A DNA stretch of 64,000 nucleotides from Bradyrhizobium sp. (GCF_022844465.1 NZ_JALHLP010000017.1:1123-65122), one strand, 5' to 3'; shown: positions 1 to 8,300, numbered from the stretch's first letter. Notes: generated by a model not told the origin, from the letters alone. Made by a program: numbers and translations.

Positions 1-90
1 CGACGATCACGCAGCCCGCGCTCGCACCGTCTCCGCAACCCCGACCAGCTCCGACGGCGCGAGCGCTACCGCCAAAACCCGTCGCCCAAA

Positions 91-1904
91 GGGGTCAAAA
101 TTGGACGCCGATACGGGGCGCATTGCCTCATCAAGAATGTTACCGGAGAACTGACCGTCGGGAGTGTGGGGACGATACCGAATCGGATCGGTATCGCCGA
201 TGGCAGGACGGATCAGCATGGGTGCGCGGCGCGAGATCACGGCGGCGGTGGTAGACCGCTATCGATCGGCAGGGCGGGCAGACAAAGGACGCATTCTCGA
301 CGAGCTTTGCGCTGTGACGGGTTGGCACCGCAAGCATGCGGTTCGAACGCTTGGGGCGATGGTCCTAATTTCGCCGGAGGCCCGGCGACGGCGCAGGCCC
401 ACCTACGGGCCCACGATCAAGGATGCGCTGGTCGCGCTTTGGGAGGCCTCGGATCGGATCTGCGGCAAGCGCCTCACGGTAATGGTCCCGACATTGCTGC
501 CGTCGCTGGAGAAGCATGGCCGGCTTAAGCTGAACGAGGCTGATCGAGCCCTGGTACTCGGCATCAGCGCGGCTACGATTGATCGCCTGTTGGTCGAGAC
601 CAAAATTGCCGCGGCCGGCGGTAAGCGCCGGCGGGTCGGCTTTTATTCGGCGATACGGCGTGAAGTGCCGATCCGGACGTTCAACGACTGGCACGATCCG
701 CCGCCGGGGTTCTGCGAGGTCGACATGGTGGCCCATGGCGGCACATCCGTGGCTGGCTCGTTTATTCAGACGTTGACGATGGTCGACGTCGCGACTGGTT
801 GGACCGAGTGCATGCCGCTGGTGACGCGCGAGGGCGGCCTCGTCGTGCAGGCCATGGAGCGCGCACAGAACCTGTTTCCCTGGCTCATTCGCGGCGCCGA
901 CTTCGACAATGACAGCGCGTTCATGAACGATGTCGTCGTGCCATGGTGTCGCGCGCAAAAGATCGAGGTGACGCGCTCACGCGCCTACAAGAAGAATGAT
1001 CAAGCTTTCGTCGAGCAGAAGAACGGCGCGGTTGTCCGGCGGCTTGTGGGATACGGTCGCTTCGATGGCATCGGAACGACGCGCGTGCTGGAACGCCTGT
1101 ACGCCGCATCGCGGCTACATACCAACTTCTTCCAGCCGTCCTTTAAACTAAAGGAGAAGCGACGCGAGGGCGCGAAAGTGATCAAGCGCTATTATGTTCC
1201 GGCCACGCCCTATGCGCGCGCACTGGCGCATCCCAAGTTGAGCAAAGGCGTCAAACGGCGTCTTCGGGAGCTTTATCGCACGCTTGATCCTGTAGCTCTA
1301 TTGGCCGAGATTAGGGCCGCCCAGGCGGAGTTGGGCACGCGCGTCAGCGCCCGAGCGGGTAAGCTCGCCGCAGCTGCCAAGTGCCCGGCACCGATAACGA
1401 ACGCAGCAGCGTTCGCGAAGCGGCTCGGCAATGATGTGCATCTGGGGGAGCAGCGCATCATCCATCGCCGCATGCGCAGGCCATACAAAAAGCGCATGAG
1501 AATGCCTTCAATGCTCGATCCGCACCTCGCCAACATCGAAGGCTGGCTGGCGGCCGAGCCCCGTCTGACCGCGCTGGCCATTCTCGGTCGCCTCGCCGAA
1601 CGCTGCCCCGAACAGTTCGGTCCGCCGCAGCACACCGTCGTGCAGCGCTTGCTGCGATCGATCAGACGCAAAGCGGCCGAGATGATCATCCCGCCCCCCG
1701 CTGAGGATGTGGCGCCAGTCTGTAAACCCGGGGCTGGGGGCGACGCTCCGTGTGATGGGCACTCCGCGACGCCCCCAGCCCCTCCGATCCTCCAGGCATT
1801 GCCGAGACTTCACGCCGACCATACGACGACGCGATATCAGTCAAGCGAAAGTAACATCCTCAGATGAGGCAATACGCGGGGTCAAATTTGAACGCCGATT
1901 GACA
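91..1904 (+). mobile_element. Integrase-core transposon, right end resolved
   Basis: A single-transposase element. The segments 118-143 and 1851-1877 are inverted copies of each other (GCATTGCCTCATC ... GTTAC on the left, its near-complement on the right). A second motif, GGGGTCAAAwTTGrACGCCGAT, occurs in direct orientation at 91-112 and 1878-1899. Read outward, the right end starts TGTCAATCGGCG at 1904. This TGTC...GTTCAAATTTGACCCC pattern resembles ends of IS21-like or related integrase elements, but no istB partner follows, so the family is left open. The left outer end is not resolved and may lie before the window; bases 1-163 carry no gene I can support. Confidence 0.6.
200..1867 (+). 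CDS. DDE integrase-core transposase
   Basis: This 555-residue protein has an N-terminal helix-turn-helix region (GRILDELCAVTGWHRKHAVR) followed by an rve/integrase core. The likely catalytic acidic residues are in EVDMVAHGG, ADFDNDSAF and FVEQKNG. The C-terminal part is basic and probably contacts DNA. It would catalyse cutting and strand transfer at the element ends. Three in-frame starts exist (GTG 164, ATG 200, ATG 218); the last has GGACGG about six bases upstream and may be the real one. The stop lies inside the right end of the element. The gene looks intact. The exact IS family is not assigned. Confidence 0.8.
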   Translation: MAGRISMGARREITAAVVDRYRSAGRADKGRILDELCAVTGWHRKHAVRTLGAMVLISPEARRRRRPTYGPTIKDALVALWEASDRICGKRLTVMVPTLLPSLEKHGRLKLNEADRALVLGISAATIDRLLVETKIAAAGGKRRRVGFYSAIRREVPIRTFNDWHDPPPGFCEVDMVAHGGTSVAGSFIQTLTMVDVATGWTECMPLVTREGGLVVQAMERAQNLFPWLIRGADFDNDSAFMNDVVVPWCRAQKIEVTRSRAYKKNDQAFVEQKNGAVVRRLVGYGRFDGIGTTRVLERLYAASRLHTNFFQPSFKLKEKRREGAKVIKRYYVPATPYARALAHPKLSKGVKRRLRELYRTLDPVALLAEIRAAQAELGTRVSARAGKLAAAAKCPAPITNAAAFAKRLGNDVHLGEQRIIHRRMRRPYKKRMRMPSMLDPHLANIEGWLAAEPRLTALAILGRLAERCPEQFGPPQHTVVQRLLRSIRRKAAEMIIPPPAEDVAPVCKPGAGGDAPCDGHSATPPAPPILQALPRLHADHTTTRYQSSESNILR

Positions 1905-2687
1905 CTTCGGGCCTTCCTCCTGAACGGCTGCTGCAAGTTGACGTGCGCCGAATTTGTCGATGTTGGTCCGGATATCGGGTTCGGGAGAGCCGGTCAGAAG
2001 AGCAAGTGCGTACCTGTCGGCCGCCTTCTCGTCGTCGTCCTCCTGTTCGCTTTCGATCGGATCGTCGAGGTCGACGATGGCCGAAGCGCCGTTGAGATGG
2101 CCGAGCGAAGCGTGACCAAGTTCGTGTGCCAGCGTGAATGCCACCGGCGCCGGATACTGTGCGTCTTTTCCCAAAAGGACCGCGAAGCGCCCCTTGGCCT
2201 CGACGACCATCGCGTGCATCGCCTTCGTCGCGAGCGGAAACACCCGAAGATGGATGACTGGGATGCCGAGCGCCCAGCAGGTCGCCAGAAGAGAAGTCAG
2301 GTCGACGAACGGAGCGCCGCCTTCGCGGATGGCATCGCGAAGTTCCTCGGCTGAAGGCGGATGGACCGCCGCCCCGTCGACACCTTGAAGGAGGAGATGA
2401 GCGACCGCGACCCCGAAGGAGGCGAGCGCGGCTTTCTGCGCGGTACCCTCTCCGGAGAGATGCTTGAAGCGGGCCGTGTCGTGCCAGACGAACTCGACCC
2501 GATCGTCCGACAGGGCTTTAGGCGATACACCGAGCTTGCGTGCCAAGGCAAAGCGCAGTTCGGCGCGAGCCGACGCCGACCCGTCCGCCTCGTCGCTCCA
2601 CCAGGTCGGCCAAGCGGCGTCGATAGCCTGATCGCTCAGGCCGGCATCCTTTAGATCCTTCCTGAGTTTGCCCGACTCGGCCGCCAC
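1860..2687 (-). CDS. ImmA/IrrE-family metallopeptidase, 3' end replaced
   Basis: The zinc-protease signature LAHELGHASLGH marks an ImmA/IrrE (DUF955) peptidase, a family that cleaves repressors of phage or mobile elements. An N-terminal segment containing AWPTWWSDEADG precedes the peptidase domain. The open frame reaches back to an ATG at 2816, overlapping the upstream gene by 73 bases, but the family-like sequence begins just after a GTG at 2687, which I prefer. The last 14 codons (from CQSAFKF) are encoded by the terminal repeat of the neighbouring transposon, so the native C-terminus is lost. It probably formed an operon with the gene at 2744-3511. Activity after truncation is unknown. Confidence 0.75.
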   Translation of the reverse strand: MAAESGKLRKDLKDAGLSDQAIDAAWPTWWSDEADGSASARAELRFALARKLGVSPKALSDDRVEFVWHDTARFKHLSGEGTAQKAALASFGVAVAHLLLQGVDGAAVHPPSAEELRDAIREGGAPFVDLTSLLATCWALGIPVIHLRVFPLATKAMHAMVVEAKGRFAVLLGKDAQYPAPVAFTLAHELGHASLGHLNGASAIVDLDDPIESEQEDDDEKAADRYALALLTGSPEPDIRTNIDKFGARQLAAAVQEEGPKCQSAFKFDPAYCLI

Positions 2688-2743
2688 TCCGCCACCGCCC
2701 GTCCGCTGATGATTCCCGTTTCGTTCTACACGCTCCAAGTCAG

Positions 2744-3511
2744 TTAGAACAGTCTCGGCTGAAGTCCGGTCGTGTTCGAAGGCCCCGACCGAAGGTCGGA
2801 GACCATCCGGAGCCATTCACGGGGTGTGACCGACCGCAAGTTCGCCAGAACTCCTTCGAGCAGTGACCTGCGTTCCGCGCTCAGGTCGAGCGCGTCGCCC
2901 AGCCGGACCCAGTATCCCTGTCCCAGCTTGGCCCTCAAATTTACCTTGTACGCCGTGGCGTGAGCCTCTCCGGAGACGCGCCGCAGAATGGCAGTCACCT
3001 GCGATGCGCCGACGGCCCCTCCGGTGTCCGACACATTGCGATAGGCGCTCGGATCGAAGGGCCCAAAATCGCCCAACGATAGCTGCTGGTCCGATTGGCA
3101 CATCAGCGCGTAGTGGACGTTCCTGGTGCGAAGGCCGACGTCGGCTCGACTCGTTATCAATGAGGCTGGCGGCAGCGGCTGTTCTTGGCCGGAATGGTCG
3201 AAAAAAGACCGCCAAATGCGAAGGTGGCTAGGCGCGACATCCACCGCCTTCGGGCGGGACTTCATGATCGAGAAGACGACATCGACATCGACGCCATCGC
3301 GGGCGAGACCGGGGATCGATCGGGAGGGCGCGTTGCCCACGCCCCAGCAAAAAACGCCGCCTCCGGCCGAGCGTTCAAGCTCCTTCCTGTCGACAATAGC
3401 CTGCAGCTCTTGGCCGGCCTCGGTCTGCATGCGCGACCAGCAAACCGTTTCCGTCAACGACGCGCGAGAAGGTGGATTTTCAAGGGAAAGTGGTCGTGTA
3501 TGGGCGAGCAT
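2744..3511 (-). CDS. Hypothetical protein upstream of metallopeptidase
   Basis: A 255-residue soluble protein that I do not recognise. No signal peptide or membrane segment is visible. The middle contains NVHYALMCQSDQQLSLGDFG and a Gly-rich stretch, and the C-terminal half is Arg/Leu-rich. It sits directly upstream of the ImmA-type peptidase on the same strand, about 56 bases away if that gene starts at 2687, which suggests a two-gene unit. It starts at ATG 3511, close to a TAAATTTTTCCCA repeat that is duplicated in front of the divergent AbrB-like gene. Function unknown; a regulator or substrate of the peptidase is only a guess from context. Confidence 0.55.
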   Translation of the reverse strand: MLAHTRPLSLENPPSRASLTETVCWSRMQTEAGQELQAIVDRKELERSAGGGVFCWGVGNAPSRSIPGLARDGVDVDVVFSIMKSRPKAVDVAPSHLRIWRSFFDHSGQEQPLPPASLITSRADVGLRTRNVHYALMCQSDQQLSLGDFGPFDPSAYRNVSDTGGAVGASQVTAILRRVSGEAHATAYKVNLRAKLGQGYWVRLGDALDLSAERRSLLEGVLANLRSVTPREWLRMVSDLRSGPSNTTGLQPRLF

Positions 3512-3521
3512 TGCATGGTCC

Positions 3522-3649
3522 TAAATTTTTCCCAGCGACCATAAACTGCGGTCTAGCAAGACGCAAACGCAGTACAGTGACAAGCACGACACTTGTAGTG
3601 TATGGAGGTGTTGATAGTCGGTGGAAATCCTGTTGTTAAATTTTTCCCA
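3522..3649. promoter_or_regulatory. Divergent control region with duplicated TAAATTTTTCCCA
   Basis: The 13-base sequence TAAATTTTTCCCA occurs twice in the same orientation, at 3522-3534 and 3637-3649, 115 bases apart. It is A/T-rich against a G/C-rich background. The copies flank the region between two divergent genes, and the second falls just before an alternative ATG at 3659 of the AbrB/MraZ-like gene. The complement reads TGGGAAAA; MraZ proteins are known to bind TGGG-containing repeats, so autoregulation is plausible but not shown. Confidence 0.4.
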
Positions 3650-4192
3650 AATCGTCCCATGACAGCTGGTCGCGAGCCAAATTGGAACCCGGTGTCACGG
3701 GTGCACCCATCCGTCTGGACCGAGGTCGTGGGGTTGTCTTCTAAGGATCGGATGTCGATCCCGCTGATGGCTCGCCGGCGTCTGGATTGGTTGTCGGACG
3801 GGACGACCGACCTGCTGGCGGTCCTTGAAGCGGACGGATCGGCCGAAGTCGTGTCGTGGAAGGACGAGGGAGTGGACCGGATTGCTCAGATGGAGGCGGT
3901 TCTGGGAGGGCTCGCCGAGCCCGATCGAAGCGCAGTCGCGCTCGCGGCGATGGACCGGTACATCCGGCTCCGCCTCGACGGAACGGGACGCATGGTATTG
4001 CCGACGACGCTTCTCTCTCATCTCGACGCGATCGACCCGCCCGCGCTCCGGCTCGTGGTGCGCGAGGGCAAGCTATGGTTCTGGTCGGAACAACGATGGC
4101 GGGCGGGCCAACTGGAGCGGTACCTGCAGATGGCGAAGGCCATCGAGGACCGCAGCCGGATTCAGGGGCGCGATAACCTGAAGACGAGTTGA
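3602..4192 (+). CDS. Double AbrB-like (MraZ-like) DNA-binding protein
   Basis: The protein has two similar segments: SSKDRMSIPLMARRRL near residue 46 and DGTGRMVLPTTLLSHL near residue 125. Each resembles the strand-turn motif of SpoVT/AbrB swapped-hairpin domains (D-x-x-G/D-R-hydrophobic-x-hydrophobic-P). Two such domains in one chain is the MraZ arrangement. A role as a transcriptional regulator is inferred. The start is uncertain: ATG 3602 lacks a good ribosome site, and ATG 3659 would leave the TAAATTTTTCCCA repeat in the leader. It is divergent from the unknown gene and peptidase at 1860-3511, so it may control them. Confidence 0.5.
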   Translation: MEVLIVGGNPVVKFFPNRPMTAGREPNWNPVSRVHPSVWTEVVGLSSKDRMSIPLMARRRLDWLSDGTTDLLAVLEADGSAEVVSWKDEGVDRIAQMEAVLGGLAEPDRSAVALAAMDRYIRLRLDGTGRMVLPTTLLSHLDAIDPPALRLVVREGKLWFWSEQRWRAGQLERYLQMAKAIEDRSRIQGRDNLKTS

Positions 4193-4217
4193 GTAGCCAG
4201 TTGCTTGCTTGGCTGTA

Positions 4218-4256
4218 GCGCGACAATCTGGATGATTCCCATCTTGATTGTCGCGC
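4218..4256. repeat. Perfect 11-bp inverted repeat after AbrB-like gene
   Basis: GCGCGACAATC at 4218-4228 is the exact complement of GATTGTCGCGC at 4246-4256, with a 17-base loop. It lies 26 bases after the stop of the AbrB-like gene. It could be a transcription terminator, although no T tract follows. Confidence 0.5.
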
Positions 4257-4540
4257 CGCACTTGGCACCGCAGAGTCGAAGAAATGGATCGCGGTTCCGA
4301 GTTGCATCCCGTATGGCGACGCTGGCCTGTAGCTGCGTGTGGAAGCGCGCTTCCTCTTCCGTGATCTGCAGTCGGCCCTGTGCGTTCGCGGCGATCATCA
4401 GCAGCATCGGCGGCACTGCACCGAACGGAGCAGTAGGTCTTGCCTAGTCGACATCGCGTGGGCTGGCTGGGAAGTCGAAAAGTTGGTTCCGTATGGAGGA
4501 ACCCGCAATAGTTATCGTTTAGGATAATAATTGGTAGAAG
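4257..4540. other. Intergenic stretch before hipBA, no firm gene
   Basis: No gene can be supported here. A minus-strand open frame at 4162-4416 (84 codons, starting MPPMLLMIAANAQ) has a protein-like mix of residues but no ribosome site, and it overlaps the end of the AbrB-like gene and the inverted repeat. The base composition becomes A/T-rich from about 4510 towards the hipB promoter. Confidence 0.4.
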
Positions 4541-4594
4541 TTATTGTATACGTGAATAAGTTGACAACCGGAGTTTTATCGTATATGTGAAATA
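4541..4594 (+). promoter_or_regulatory. hipBA promoter and tandem operator
   Basis: Two similar 19-base A/T-rich units, TTATTGTATACGTGAATAA at 4541-4559 and TTATCGTATATGTGAAATA at 4576-4594, lie 35 bases apart. A consensus -35 box TTGACA (4561-4566) lies between them and the second unit covers the expected -10 region. This layout fits autorepression by the HTH antitoxin encoded at 4625. Confidence 0.5.
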
Positions 4595-4624
4595 TGAAGT
4601 AAAATTACTCTAAAAGATAAAACA

Positions 4625-4981
4625 ATGGAACAGAAGAAAACCAGGGAGCGACTAGGCCTCCAATTGGCGGCCGCCCGTCGCGAAAAAGGCTGGACGCTGA
4701 CGGATCTAGGACAGCGGACGGGGAACGCGGCCAGCCGGCTCAGCGGTATCGAGAACGGCAAGTTCAACGCCACCGTCGACGCTTTGGCACAGGTCGGGGA
4801 GGCGGCCGGGCTGGCGCTGACCTTCGTTCCGACCGAAAGGATGGAGGAGATCATGGCGCTGATCGGGCGGCCGTCGATTACGACCGCCTATCCGACCGTC
4901 GTCCGTAGCCTGCACGACGACGTTTTCATCCCGGATCCTTCCGAAGAGGAAGAGAGCATGAGCGGAAATGGCCGTCCCTAA
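4625..4981 (+). CDS. hipB: HipB-like XRE-family antitoxin
   Basis: A 118-residue protein with an N-terminal XRE/Cro helix-turn-helix (LAAARREKGWTLTDLGQRTG then LSGIENGKFNATVDALAQV). The C-terminal tail is acidic (DPSEEEESMSG). In HipBA modules such proteins bind the promoter and the toxin kinase. The gene begins 31 bases after the paired operator units and overlaps hipA by 14 bases, so the two are co-translated. The antitoxin is longer than E. coli HipB because of the tail. Confidence 0.8.
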   Translation: MEQKKTRERLGLQLAAARREKGWTLTDLGQRTGNAASRLSGIENGKFNATVDALAQVGEAAGLALTFVPTERMEEIMALIGRPSITTAYPTVVRSLHDDVFIPDPSEEEESMSGNGRP

Positions 4982-6275
4982 CCGGCCCGGTATCCTGGGC
5001 ATCTTTCTCCGTCCGTCCCCCGACCGAGAGGTTCGCGTGGGCACGATGGTACGCGACGCCTCTGGCGTGATCACGTTCGAGGTCGACGACGCCTACGTCA
5101 GGCTAGGGCAGGCCCGCCCTCTGCTCAGCCTGACGTGGCACGGCGCCACCGAGAAGGAGACGCTAGAGCGCCTCGCGGCGCGAGGCGACAAGATTACGCA
5201 CGGCCGGAACCTGCCGCCGTATTTCGACAACCTCCTCCCGGAAGGCGCGCTCCTGGATCTGGTCGAGAAGGAGTTCGGCACGGGCACCTTCGACAACTAC
5301 GACGTTCTCGCCAGGCTCGGCGGCGACCTTCCGGGCGCGATCGTCGCCCGCCGCGAGACCGGCGAGCCGCCCCCGAAAGGGGCGATGACCGAGATGCCCG
5401 CGGCGGCGACCGGCAAGCCAATCACCTTCTCGCTGGCCGGCGTCCAGATGAAATTCTCCATGCACGGCGACAGGCACCGGTTGACCGCACCCGGTGCCGA
5501 CGAGAGCGGGGACGTGATCCTCAAGCTGCCGAGCGACAAGTTTCCCCATTTGGTCGAGAACGAGTTCACCTCCCTAGAACTCGCGCGGCTGGCTGGAGCC
5601 AACGTCTCCGAAGCGAGACTTGTCGAGATCAAAACGATCGAAGGCGTTCCGCCGCAGTTCCTAGAGCTAGGCAAGAACGCGCTCTCCGTGAAGCGTTTCG
5701 ACCGCGCTTCAGGCAACGCTCGGATCCACACAGAGGATTTCGCACAGTTGGCCGGCGCGATCACGGATGAAAAGTATTGGCGATGGAATCAGGAAACGAT
5801 CCTGCGCTCGATCAAGAGATTTTCCGACGATCCCATCGGAGACACGCTCGAAGGATTGCGACGGCTCACCATCGACATCATGCTGGGCAATTGCGACGGG
5901 CATCTGAAGAATTGGTCGTTCGTCTACCCCGACGGGCGTCGCGCGCGGCTCTCGCCCGCGTATGACATCGTCTCGACGCTGACCTATCTCAAGGACACGA
6001 TGGCGCTCCGGTTCAACGGTACCAAGGATCCGCGGCTCGTGGATACTGGACGCCTCCGACGGATCGCGCCTTACATCGAAGTCGATCTGAGGGTGCTAGA
6101 GCGGGAAATGCGTGGGACCGTCACGCGGGCGCTCGACACATGGCCGGCCGCGTTGAAGGATCTTCCGGCCCCAGAAGGCATCAAGGAGGCGATCACCTCG
6201 CGGTTCGCCAAGCTGGCTCTTGTGAAAGAGGTCAGGCCCGCGATGGTGCAGGGCCATGTGGGGGGCGACGAGTAG
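4968..6275 (+). CDS. hipA: HipA-family serine/threonine kinase toxin
   Basis: At 435 residues it matches the usual HipA length. An N-terminal HipA_N-like barrel is followed by the kinase: the loop carrying the autophosphorylated serine in E. coli corresponds to SLAGVQMKFSM, the lysine is in LSVKRFDR, the catalytic loop is GNCDGHLKNWS, and the metal-binding DFG-equivalent is SPAYDIVST. All key motifs are present, so it is probably active. HipA proteins phosphorylate a tRNA synthetase (GltX in E. coli), giving growth arrest. The target here is unknown. It overlaps hipB, and both are probably expressed from one promoter near 4561. Confidence 0.85.
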   Translation: MAVPNRPGILGIFLRPSPDREVRVGTMVRDASGVITFEVDDAYVRLGQARPLLSLTWHGATEKETLERLAARGDKITHGRNLPPYFDNLLPEGALLDLVEKEFGTGTFDNYDVLARLGGDLPGAIVARRETGEPPPKGAMTEMPAAATGKPITFSLAGVQMKFSMHGDRHRLTAPGADESGDVILKLPSDKFPHLVENEFTSLELARLAGANVSEARLVEIKTIEGVPPQFLELGKNALSVKRFDRASGNARIHTEDFAQLAGAITDEKYWRWNQETILRSIKRFSDDPIGDTLEGLRRLTIDIMLGNCDGHLKNWSFVYPDGRRARLSPAYDIVSTLTYLKDTMALRFNGTKDPRLVDTGRLRRIAPYIEVDLRVLEREMRGTVTRALDTWPAALKDLPAPEGIKEAITSRFAKLALVKEVRPAMVQGHVGGDE

Positions 6276-6426
6276 CTCCAAGACGAGGCGAAAGAACCGG
6301 CGCCTTCGTTCTGCTTCTGATGGTACGTGCGAGAAGACCTTCTTGCCCCGGCTCGATCAGACCCGGCTACGCCGGAGCAAGGCTGAACGGCCTGAGGTGC
6401 TATCGCAAAATTGAAAAGATAATCCG

Positions 6427-7923
6427 ATGTCGAGTTCGAACTTGCTGCGCTACTGGCGGAAACTGTATGCGAGAGTTGGTGAGACCCTCCGGTCCGCCCG
6501 CCTCCATCCTATTGGATCGATTTGCTGGGTTTTGTCGACCGCTTGCCTGGGAATCAGCCTATCATTCGTCGTAAGCACCGGACCTGATATCCAGAATTAC
6601 CTGTATGCGCTGATCCGCAGCGATTCTCCGTCCATTTACGGTTCGGCTTACCAGGACAGCCTCGTGAGATTTCCGAGTCTCCGGCAATGGCTGGCCAGTG
6701 CCTTTCAGTTGCAGTTTCTGACGGTAGCCGTCGCTATTGTCGGCTTTTCGTTTCCGCGCAATGGCGCGCGAAGCGTCTTCGTGTCCGGCGTCCTTGCATC
6801 CTATCTGTCGCTCGTCACCTGCGATCTTGCAGTGGGAATCTGGGAACGTAATTTATCGGGGCCCTATCTCCTGGAGAACCTGATTGCGAATGCCGCGGGT
6901 GCGCTTGTCGTTGCATTCGTCTTGGTTGCTGTGATGATCGCAGGACACGCGTGCTTTATCAGCCTGCGCGGACCAAGTTTCCTGCGCGGACTGGCCGCTT
7001 CGTTTGTAACGCTCGTAGTCGGTGTCTGCATAAGCTCGGCCGTATACCATATGGCCGAATTCTTTTACCGGCCGATCCCGGTGCGATTGGACATGGTTCT
7101 CGACGCCCCGGTCAATGGGACGATCGGTACCAAAGGAGAAATTCAAGACACCCGCGGGAAGCGGCCCCGTGCACAGGTGGACGACGATCGCGGGCCGTTC
7201 CAGATCTTTCCTTCGCAGCTCGAGAACGGCACGCTTCGTTGGAACAGCCCGAAGGAAGACAACGCGTTCGCTGTGCGATGGAGCAAGCTATCAAACACGG
7301 GCGGCTTCGAAGCCACGATCGAGTTCTATGCGGACTGTTTCGGCGACGCCATAAACACTGCACCGGCCGTCGAGGGCCATCAATTGAAGATCGTTGATCT
7401 TAGTGAATTCGCGATCTCGCTCGACCCGGCGCCCGCCGAATTCGGCACGCTCGATCGGTCAAAGTCTAGCGGAAGGATGACAACAAAATCGGGTTCGTTC
7501 GCAATGTATTCAATCGATGCCGACCCTAGTTCGAAGAGAAGCAAGACGACGCAATTCGCCGACAAGGACGCAGAACTTACCGTCCGCAGCGAGGGTCGCA
7601 GCTTGGGATTTTATCTGAATGCGGTCCTCCTCGCGGCGGCAGGATCCGGGATTACCCCCTCTACTCGAACGTTTACCGTAAAGACCGACGGAAAGACCTA
7701 TTCGATCCAAGCCGCCAAGCCTCGCGGGGCTACGAAGACGATCGGCGAACTCGCATGCAGGTCGATCGATCCGGCGGGGGCGGTGAAGCGGGACCGCGCC
7801 ACGATCGGCGGGCCCGACGCCTATCTGGGCGCCGCCGTCCGAATCAACAAGCGACCGGCTACATCTTCGATCTACGGTGTTGAAGAGAGCGTTCTTCGGG
7901 TGCTTGGCGGGACGGATGGCTGA
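6427..7923 (+). CDS. Unknown membrane protein, probably frameshifted near 7910
   Basis: A 498-residue protein with about five hydrophobic segments (roughly residues 29-50, 96-110, 117-138, 154-173, 187-207), followed by a long soluble domain. I do not recognise the family. The frame closes at a TGA shortly after GVEESVLRVLGG, but the adjacent frame continues without a stop from 7884 to 8300 and reads as a smooth continuation ending in another membrane helix. A one-base change in the G-rich stretch 7907-7912 would join them into a protein of about 625 residues. It stands alone between hipBA and the DUF2130 gene. Confidence 0.55.
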   Translation: MSSSNLLRYWRKLYARVGETLRSARLHPIGSICWVLSTACLGISLSFVVSTGPDIQNYLYALIRSDSPSIYGSAYQDSLVRFPSLRQWLASAFQLQFLTVAVAIVGFSFPRNGARSVFVSGVLASYLSLVTCDLAVGIWERNLSGPYLLENLIANAAGALVVAFVLVAVMIAGHACFISLRGPSFLRGLAASFVTLVVGVCISSAVYHMAEFFYRPIPVRLDMVLDAPVNGTIGTKGEIQDTRGKRPRAQVDDDRGPFQIFPSQLENGTLRWNSPKEDNAFAVRWSKLSNTGGFEATIEFYADCFGDAINTAPAVEGHQLKIVDLSEFAISLDPAPAEFGTLDRSKSSGRMTTKSGSFAMYSIDADPSSKRSKTTQFADKDAELTVRSEGRSLGFYLNAVLLAAAGSGITPSTRTFTVKTDGKTYSIQAAKPRGATKTIGELACRSIDPAGAVKRDRATIGGPDAYLGAAVRINKRPATSSIYGVEESVLRVLGGTDG

Positions 7924-8009
7924 CTTTCCTACGCCCTGTCGACCGCGCCGCTGGAACCGAATCTTCCGGTAACGCCGATTTCGTCGCGTTCAAGGGAAAC
8001 ATCGCAAGC

Positions 8010-8300
8010 TTGGACGTCGACAAGACGTCGACCACGCCGCGCCCGATCGATGAATACCACGCCTTTGGCGAATTCGTGGGTAGCTTCGAGAATGCACCAA
8101 GAGTGCGGTTTGCGGGCATTGCGAAGGCGTTCTGGAAGAATGGTGCCCGAGAGAATCCTACGAAGTGGGAGAAACTGGGCTGGGAGCAGCGCACGGCCAT
8201 CGTAACGGCCATATTCAGTATGATGGCGGCGCTTGTGGGGTACGTCGCGAAGCGGATACGCAGCGACGTCGAAATCGATTGGCGGCCTCACCTGAGGTGA
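8010..8300 (+). CDS. Probable C-terminal part of the membrane protein
   Basis: This open frame begins with a TTG here, but the same frame is open from 7884. It includes a hydrophobic helix (AIVTAIFSMMAALVGYV) and a basic tail. No ribosome-binding site precedes the TTG. It is best read as the displaced end of the gene at 6427-7923 rather than a separate gene; a programmed frameshift cannot be excluded. Confidence 0.4.
   Translation: MDVDKTSTTPRPIDEYHAFGEFVGSFENAPRVRFAGIAKAFWKNGARENPTKWEKLGWEQRTAIVTAIFSMMAALVGYVAKRIRSDVEIDWRPHLR

Noticed and set aside
3741..4307. 188-codon minus-strand frame opposite the AbrB-like gene
   Set aside because: Pro/Arg/Ser-rich translation without family features; the plus strand has two AbrB-like motifs.
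4193..4624. Possible tRNA gene or CRISPR spacer array
   Set aside because: No cloverleaf with acceptor and TPsiC arms could be drawn, and no regularly spaced direct repeats occur here or elsewhere in the window.
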